50,795 nt of DNA from Haplomitrium mnioides. Taxonomy: Eukaryota; Marchantiophyta; Haplomitriopsida; Calobryales. Every line of letters begins with the position of its first letter. The stretch's first letter is position 1. Of this stretch, positions 44,208-50,795 are shown piece after piece. Both the position numbers and the translations under genes were made by a program. The notes below the pieces were generated by a model. It made no database searches and had not been told where the DNA came from. It was given only the letters and a program-made list of their open reading frames with translations. The DNA lies in the NCBI GenBank assembly GCA_049999725.1, contig JBNGIS010017611.1:1-50795 (forward strand), read 5' to 3'.

Positions 44208-45340
44208 AGAAAAGAAGAAGCATTAGACCTCTTTGTTTAGGGATTGAAGCCTCTCACAAGAATAGAAGTGACAATGAGAGATTCTTTTCGATTAGAAGAA
44301 GCAATGCACATAGCAAAGTGGCATGACTCATTACCTACTGCTATAGATACAAGGTCACGCCCACAACCATTCAAACTACATTTTGCTGCTATGCATGCAG
44401 AATGCTGGTTGGTCTAAAAGCCGCTTTATTGTATATTTTCTTTTACCCTAAATGGGCAGGTTGCAAGCCACGCCAGTGGCTGCCAATTCACACCAGCTAT
44501 GACTCTAGTCTAGTAACACTCACGTCTCGTCACCCAGGTCTGCAACTACGTCGTATTCCACGGAACTTGCCACCTATTGCCGTAGTCTCAACTCCACCTC
44601 TAGCAATCTCCTGGCCCTTGGCGCTGCTGTGCCAAAGGTGAGGGCCTGCTCTCTTTTGTCTGCTTCTTCTCCACTTGCATAATTTCTAACCACTCACACA
44701 CCCGCAATAGATAGTGTTTACCTGTGTCGTCTAGAGGGCTTCACTTGTTACTCCTCAACAATGGAGGTGGCGCTCTCTGTCACTGGTCACCCACTCACCC
44801 TTGTCGCCCTGCCTGATGCACACTCCCCTCTCAAGAAGACGCCGCCTCGTAGCTGGCTTGATGCGAATAGGGAACCGGCTGAATTTTCGGCCAGTGCACC
44901 TCCTCCATGTGTTGTGCTCCTTTTGAGCTCACCTTTTGTTGCAAGCAGAGGGGGATCTTCTCCTCCATTTGTTTGTAACTCCCAATTGAATCACCAGAAT
45001 GTTGAATGTTTTGGGATTGAGACAGACTTACCCTAGTGGCTAGTGGGTTTTGGCAGCTAAAGAAGTGATGATTGCAGCCAAGTATCCCTATTGTATGGGC
45101 GAGTCCTCCTCTAGAGAAGCCTCCTACTTCTGCTGAGTACACCTCACTGGTCCAAGTCGCCTCTCCACTGCAGACCCACGTTTGCTCCTAAACTCTCACC
45201 TCAACCCTTCTACGGCTCCTCCTCTCTTGCTTGCTCTCCAGTGATGATCCAATCCCCTACACTGAGGCCTCTCCCTCACTATACGTCTCTACTCCTAGTG
45301 CCAATTTCTTGTGTTAGCACATGGTTGATGTGTGCGCAGC
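44208..45340 (-). repeat. C-like LTR fragment to the right of the gap
   Basis: 44640-44940 aligns with C LTR 33990-34296 (CGTCTAGA.GGCTT, GATGGCGCTCTC, CTTATCGCCC) and 44940-45340 with 42870-43250 (GGTCCAAGTC, CCTC..CCCACG, GTGTTAG). It is therefore part of another LTR of the same group in the same orientation. 44208-44640 before it has no match I can see and no domain. Confidence 0.6.
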
Positions 45341-48300
45341 CAGCTTCAGAGTCCTTAGTTCTCTGACCCACCCTGCAAGTTCCTTTGGCAAGTTTAGAGG
45401 GGATCCAACGATTCTTTCTTCCACATCAAGCTCAAATTTTCAGCCTGCTCTTAATGCTTGACTCCCTTGCAAGCACCTTTGTCAATTCCAGCGTGGTGAT
45501 CAGAGGTGTTTGCCTCCCAATTCATGAATTTGTGGTAGGGGGATTGAATTCTCACAGGCAATTCGAGACAAGCCAAAGCCACATTTCTCCTTGGCCCTCA
45601 AATCATAGTACTCGCACGTTAAGTTCTGCACAAGCAAGTTGAATGCTACTAGGGAGTGGCAACAGTCCCATTTTGGCGCGTTCTTCCTCCCCATCCTTTC
45701 TCGTTAGTCCTTTCCTTTTCATTCCTTTCGTTAACTTCCTTCCTTGCTGTCCCCTTTATTAAGTTCCTTTCTTATGGTCTTTGTTTTTGTTTTACTCATT
45801 TTACAAACTCTTCAAAGGCTGCAACGTAGAGTTGGAATTTTATGTGCAGGCGATTTCTTTCTTTGGATGCTACCCTTTGCATGTGATCATTTTAGGATTG
45901 GGGTTGGGATTTTGTGCTCGGCTCTGCTTCTTTTCTCGTGGCATAGGGTACTTCTCGTGCGGTTCCTTCCTTTCTCTGCGATTCTTGGTAAGCGCTGGTG
46001 GTGCCTTGCTCTGCTTGTTTTCCTCTTGCTCAACGCTGCTCTGTTCGCCCAAAAGAGGGTGTGGAGGTGCTCCCTCTTCACTAAGTGGGCCGTTCTTTTG
46101 CCATCTCAAGGTTCTGGGCTTGGCCGGAGGTTTAGGGCTTTTTTCGCCTCTTTGTGCTTTCATTTTGATGCTCCTGTGACGCCGCCTTGCTCCCCTTCTT
46201 TGATTGCTCTTGTGGTTCCTTCCAGTCTCACGTGTGGTCTCCGAGCTCCCTTGGGTTGCCATTTCGCAGGTGGAGAGAAAGAAGGTCCTCGCATGTTTGT
46301 TTGTTCTTGCCTCCGGCTATGGTTTGTTCTCCCTCACTGCTTCTTCTTTTTCTTCTTTTCCTTCCTTGAGGTTGTTTGCTAGTGTGTGGTTTGAGGCTTG
46401 ACCACACCTTTCTCATGCATCTTTTGCATTCTTGTGGCGGCTTTCTTTGCGCTCCTACTTTCAAGGCCCTTGTTTGTTTTGATGGTGGTTCCGTCGGTGT
46501 TCCGTGTGCCTCTTGACCCTTCCCAGCTCCACTGATACTTCCCTTGGGTGGCTATCGGTGCTCTCTGTCAATGAGCGGTGTGGTGCAGCCTCCCTTTGCT
46601 ACAAGTGACAGAGGAAGGCTGCTTGATCTACATAGTTTTGCCTCCCTTCCTTGCTTTTGTGGGTATTCTGTGGTTTGCCTTTGTGTTGTCTCCTCAATGA
46701 GGTGGTGAAGTGAGATCCTAACTACTCTGGCTTCTATGGTTTTGATTTTAGGGGCAGCTTCTTTCACGCAATCGGGTTGGTTTAATTGGAGGTGGCTTGG
46801 CTCCTCAGTTGGTTGCTCAGAGTCCCCTTCGTTACTTCACTCTACTTCTACAATGGCCACCCCCTTGCTCGTGATCTGTTTTTAGCGCATGGTGTGCTCA
46901 AGTTGTTGCATTCCCTTGATGATGCTTTTTGGTCTCGTGATGCATTGGTCGGGATGATCAGGGAAGCTCTCTTTTCCCTTCCTCTGGTTTCTCCTTTGGC
47001 CTTTGTGTGTTTGGAGGTTTGTCCCTCTTTGTGAGGTTGCATTTGTGGTTTGGTTGGTTGGGGGTCCTCCCTCTGTGGCTCCGACCTATCCTACTCTCCT
47101 TGGTCATCAGAGAGCTTGAAGTAGTTCAGAGCGCCCTTGTGCTCTAGATTTCTTAACCAACCCCATGTATTTTTTATTGTGCTCCTTGGCTCCTCTGGAG
47201 GGTTTCTCTCTGTGTGCTCCCTGGCTGGGACCGTTCCTTGCAAGCCCATTCCTCCTATTCAACCTTGGTGTGGTTGAGTGGCCTTGTTTTGCTCTTGGTT
47301 TCTATGGTTGTTGCTTTGGCCTTCTTTTTTGTGGCAATTCCTCCAAGACAAGGTGCATCCTAGGGTGGCACCTATTCGACTCCCTACCACGTTCTATTTT
47401 TCCCCTTGAAGGACTAATCGTGCTTTGGATTGTGCAAGCTTGATGCAGCCCAGCTCGATGGCTTCTTTATTCCCTTACTCTAGCGCTTATCTTCGCCAGA
47501 ATTCGCCTGTGTCGAGTCTTGAGCAGCACTGCCCTTTCTGATCCGGTGGCCTTTCTTAATGCTCGACACCCACTTGACGCCCCCAATCCAACCTACCATT
47601 GCTCGCCATGTTCGTTCCTTTTCGTGGGTCCCTTGCCACTTCCAGTGGTGGTTTATCCTGGCCTGGCAAGCGGCTTTCTCCGGCGCCCCCTCTATGCTTG
47701 CTGCTTTTTTCATAATATAATGCTCCTTTCTTTTCTCCATCGCCTCCCACTCGCTCTGATTTTTGATGTCCAGGGACTCATCCATGAGGTAGCCCTCTCT
47801 CCCCGCAGAACTGTAGGAACAAAGAGAAGAAGAAGGAAAGCGAACAGAGAAGCAAGGCAAGAAGGAAAGATAGAGACGAGGAAGGGGATAAAGAAGAGGA
47901 GAACCACGCAAGAAGAGAAAGAAACCGAGGAGGAAAATGGGAGAGGAAGCAAGAAGAAAGAAGAGAAGAGTGGCCGATGGAGGGGAGGAAGAGATATCTA
48001 TGGACAAGGAAAAGAGGACTAACCCAACAACCTCCATTGCACACTTCACTGTTTCCTAGCCTTCCCCTCTCGAGCGGTGATAACGTGGCCATCATCGATC
48101 GTCCCTTAGTGCGTCGTTGTTGTCGGTGCTTCCTCTGCCATTTGAGGCTCTCTCTGTTGCCCATTCCTTAGACCTAGCGGTCATCCAATTTGGCTGTTGC
48201 CTTCATTTGCTCCTCACACCATCACCGTTCAATTATAGGCCCTTTAGCCTAGGTCATTTATTCCAAGGAAGTTTAACAACTTTATGAAATTTAAGTTCAT

Positions 48301-48589
48301 GAGAGCTCTATAGGCCCCATTTTTTCTCATCCCCCCAGCTATGGTACTCCTGAAAGCCCTATAAGCGCTCCTCTTGACTCTGTTTGCACTCGTCGAGTTC
48401 CCGCAGAGGCACCTTCCTACTAGTTGCACAACTCGTCTCTTGGTTAGATCTTCATGTCTTCCTTGTTCTTGTCGATAAGCCTGGTTGCGCCCTAGCTTTG
48501 CGTATAGCACTTCCTCCATTATACTTAATTAATCGCAAAAGCATACCCTCACATCGCCAATTCTACTCCATCGAGATCATGTGAGCGCC
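45341..48589. other. About 3.2 kb with no recognisable gene
   Basis: The plus strand is T/C/G-rich and A-poor from 45340 to about 47810, then sharply purine-rich at 47815-48020 (GAAGAAGAAGGAAAG-type), then mixed. The longest open frames (45744-46382 plus, 47519-48022 plus, 47480-48049 minus) are hydrophobic or charged in step with this skew and match no family. It may be the remainder of an LTR or leader of an unrecognised element. No terminal repeats found within the window. Confidence 0.5.
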
Positions 48590-49990
48590 CTTACCCAAAG
48601 AATTTGAAACTTTTCATGCAACGTTGCTTCGAATTGGCCGACACAAAGACTACACAATTTGAAGTTTTATTGCAAGAAGTCCAACTGTGAGTTTTGAAAT
48701 TAAAAGGTGACTTATCTATGACATAAAGTGTGTGAAGATAGTATCAAGATGGAGGAAGAGAAAGTTAAGGCTATTACAGAGTGGCCAACACCAAATGATG
48801 CAAAGAACGTTTGAGCTTTAAATGGATTAGCAAGTTTTATCAAAGACTCATCCATTACTATGCTCATATTGCTATACCGCTTACAGATTTACTTAGGAAT
48901 GATGCAAAATTTCAATGGACAACCAAAGAGTAAGAGGTATTTCAAAGACTCAAAGATGCAATGTCTTCTCATCCAATTCTAGAGCCATATGATTCAAAGC
49001 TATGTTGTACAGTTGATTTTGATGCTTCTAATTTTGCTATTGGAGTAGTTTTACAACAAGAGTTTGAGTATGGACTTCATCCAATTACCTTCATGTCACG
49101 TCGATTAAATGCAACAGAGAGAAACTATTCAGCAAGAGATCAAGAGTAGTTGGCAATAGTTTACGCTACCAAGGCGTGGAGATACTATCTTTTGGGCCAA
49201 CTTATACTTATGAGCACAAACCACAAGTCATTGCTACAAACGATCCACTTGGAAAATATGACAAGTCGTCATCATCGATAGGAAGATCAACTACAACTCT
49301 TTGATATCAAGTTGGAGCACAAGCCGGAAAGGTTCCACACAATTTTTGATGCATTGTTAAGAAGATTGGATCATTGACTAAATACACTAGAGGTAGCAAA
49401 CACTAGTATATTACATTTTGATGAAGCAAACAATGACAGCTTTCGACAAAAGTTGTAGGAAGATGCCTTCTTTAAACTTGTAAGGGCACGTTTGGTAGTC
49501 AAAGATAGTGAGTATCCATCTTTTTCGATGCGAGATGGTATTCTTTATCAAGGCTATCAAATATATGTTCCACAAGATGATGCACTTCGAATGGTCTGTT
49601 TACAAGAAGCATGTGACATTGTAATTTTTGGGCATCTTGGGGTAGACAAGACTATAGAGTTGCTTCAACGCACTTGGGGTTGGCCAAACCTAGATCGAGA
49701 TGGTCATGGCTTTGTTCATTCTTGTGGAAGTTGTCAACAAAATAAGGCTTCAAATGAAAACCTAGATGGCCTTCTTCAACCACTATCGATTCATACTATT
49801 CGTTGGAAACATGCAAGTTTGGATCTAATCACTTCGCTTCCAACCATATCTTGTGGGTTTACTGCCATTGCGGTGTTTTTGGACAAGCTAAGCAAACAAA
49901 TTCATTTAGCACCGATGGTGGATACGGTGGGTGCTTTAGAATCGGCAAAGATTTATTTTGATACAGTCTTTTGTTATCAAAGGTGTTAAT
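48590..49990 (+). pseudogene. pol: Element G: chromovirus pol fragment (RT end to integrase core)
   Basis: It begins in the RT fingers-to-thumb part, then reads MEEEKVKAITEWPTP, shifted frames of GLASF and PLTDLLRNDAKFQW, and a full RNase H: DFDASNFAIGVVLQQ, RNYSARDQE, STNHKSLLQ. The integrase N-terminus reads FSMRDGILYQGYQIYVPQDD, HLGVDKTIELLQRTWGWPN, HSCGSCQQNK (zinc Cys pair intact) and HASLDLITSLPT (first Asp). It stops at DTVFCYQRC, before the second Asp. It is close to F but on the opposite strand, and retains the RNase H that F lost. No LTRs are visible. Confidence 0.88.
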
Positions 49991-50404
49991 ATTTGATAGA
50001 GAGAGAATGGGAATTTGACTCCTCTACAAGGAATTCACGTGCTAAAGGGGAAAATTTTGTTGAGCATCTTGGTGGATGTGGTGACATGGTCCTAGACTTC
50101 AGAAGGAAAAATTGACTAAACACTCTATGGCAGTAAGGTGATCAGCTACAGAAGGGTGTATATATTATTTAATTAGTGAATTTAGGGATACAAGAGAAAT
50201 CCGAGAACCAGGAGATGTGGCCTTCAGCAGCTATCAAGAAAGCTACTGGACGTAATCGTCTCACCGAAATATCGAAGGTTGAGTTTGGAAGACTCCAAAA
50301 GGTCCAGTAGTAGTGTTCCCATTGTATCGAGGATTTCGTTTATTCTCTGCATTCTCTTTGGGTGATCATATTTGTATATGGCCTGACAACGACCAAAGGA
50401 GTGA
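49991..50404. other. Unassigned flank after G
   Basis: No domain seen on either strand. The sequence changes character directly after the pol fragment, so G is truncated here rather than merely mutated. Confidence 0.5.
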
Positions 50405-50607
50405 TCAAGGCAGAGATTTGAAATCTAGTATGGTGTAAGGAAGCCCAGATGAATTCAAAATATATATATAATATAATAATATAATAATAAAAGTAAATAA
50501 AATGAATCAAGGCAGAGGTTTGAAACCTAGTATGGTGTAAGGAAGCCCAGATCAATTCAAAATATATAAATAATATAATAATATAATAAAAAATTAAATA
50601 AAATGAA
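50405..50607. repeat. 102-bp tandem duplication
   Basis: TCAAGGCAGAGATTTGAAAT... at 50405 recurs at 50507 with few changes; each unit has a 45-bp unique head (TAGTATGGTGTAAGGAAGCC) and an AT-rich tail of AATATAATA repeats. Confidence 0.9.
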
Positions 50608-50795
50608 AAGGACTAAAATAAAAGGGTCCTACTTTGGACTTAAAACCAGAGTAGGGCAAAAATAGAATAATAGAGTAATAAAAAATAAAATAAAATACTG
50701 TAATAGTAAAACAAAATAATATGATAGAATGCTAAAATAATAGAAATAAAATAACATGCTATATCTTTTATTAGGAGAATAGGGAAGTTTTGGAA
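50608..50795. other. AT-rich right edge
   Basis: Dominated by AATAA/TAAAA tracts, similar in texture to bases 1-180 at the left edge. No gene. Confidence 0.6.

Noticed and set aside
45292-45312. Apparent primer site and LTR start (AGTGCCA..TGTGTTAGC) resembling D
   Set aside because: The same place in C's LTR (around 43215-43255, GGGCCAACTGCTTCGTGTTAG) aligns on both sides, so this is an internal LTR stretch and the resemblance is accidental.
45744-46382. 212-codon hydrophobic plus-strand open frame, possible membrane protein
   Set aside because: The T/G/C-rich strand gives Phe/Leu/Cys-rich translations in several frames at once (also 45781-46179); no family pattern or start context.
47480-48049. 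Overlapping long frames on both strands with Lys/Glu/Arg-rich or Leu/Ser-rich ends
   Set aside because: Explained by the purine tract on one strand and pyrimidine tract on the other.
1-50795. A novel defence or other multi-gene system
   Set aside because: Every recognisable domain belongs to retrotransposon gag or pol, and all copies are broken; I see no set of intact linked genes.

Overview
The window looks like heterochromatic, transposon-filled DNA from a land plant. Evidence: every recognisable coding stretch is Ty3/gypsy gag or pol; one element carries the plant initiator-Met-tRNA primer site next to a 430-bp LTR and a chromodomain after its integrase; another has a TGGCG..CGTTG primer site resembling those of Athila/Tat-type plant elements. 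I cannot narrow the lineage further. I found no intact cellular gene, no rRNA or tRNA gene, and no CRISPR array. All coding regions are broken.

Layout (letters are mine). C is the oldest layer: a minus-strand element of which gag, the first protease codons and a 5' LTR remain (about 19279-44107, heavily interrupted). A is a plus-strand element of the same family (about 1040-19278) whose 3' LTR end abuts C's coding sequence, so A probably landed in C; A has lost its 5' LTR and the start of gag. B is a complete minus-strand element (2348-13398, two 1830-bp LTRs, perfect 5-bp target duplication ACAAC) inserted in A's gag-pol coding sequence. D is a complete minus-strand element with very long LTRs (21459-33629; LTRs 3113 and 3226 bp) inserted near the inner end of C's LTR. 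F is a minus-strand chromovirus (34297-42869) inserted further into the same C LTR. E is a 3810-bp solo LTR (36359-40168, perfect target duplication AGCAA) inside F's pol gene. To the right lie a C-like LTR piece (about 44640-45340), about 3.2 kb with nothing recognisable, a plus-strand chromovirus pol fragment G (about 48590-49990), and an AT-rich edge with a 102-bp tandem duplication. The left edge (1-1039) is likewise unassigned and partly AT-rich.

The elements do not form a working system. They are a readable insertion stratigraphy (C, then A, D and F; then B in A and E in F) plus a record of decay. In B, pol is still one continuous frame of 1401 codons broken only by nonsense changes. 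F has lost catalytic residues of both reverse transcriptase and integrase by G-to-A changes, and the integrases of A, B and D all show Lys where the catalytic Glu should be. All four gag genes of A, B, C and D encode three CCHC zinc knuckles, or their decayed remains. The LTRs of C, D and E share homologous blocks and contain several different minisatellites. Four runs of N (5078-5087, 34447-34846, 38176-38275, 44108-44207) are assembly gaps; two of them sit at tandem repeats.
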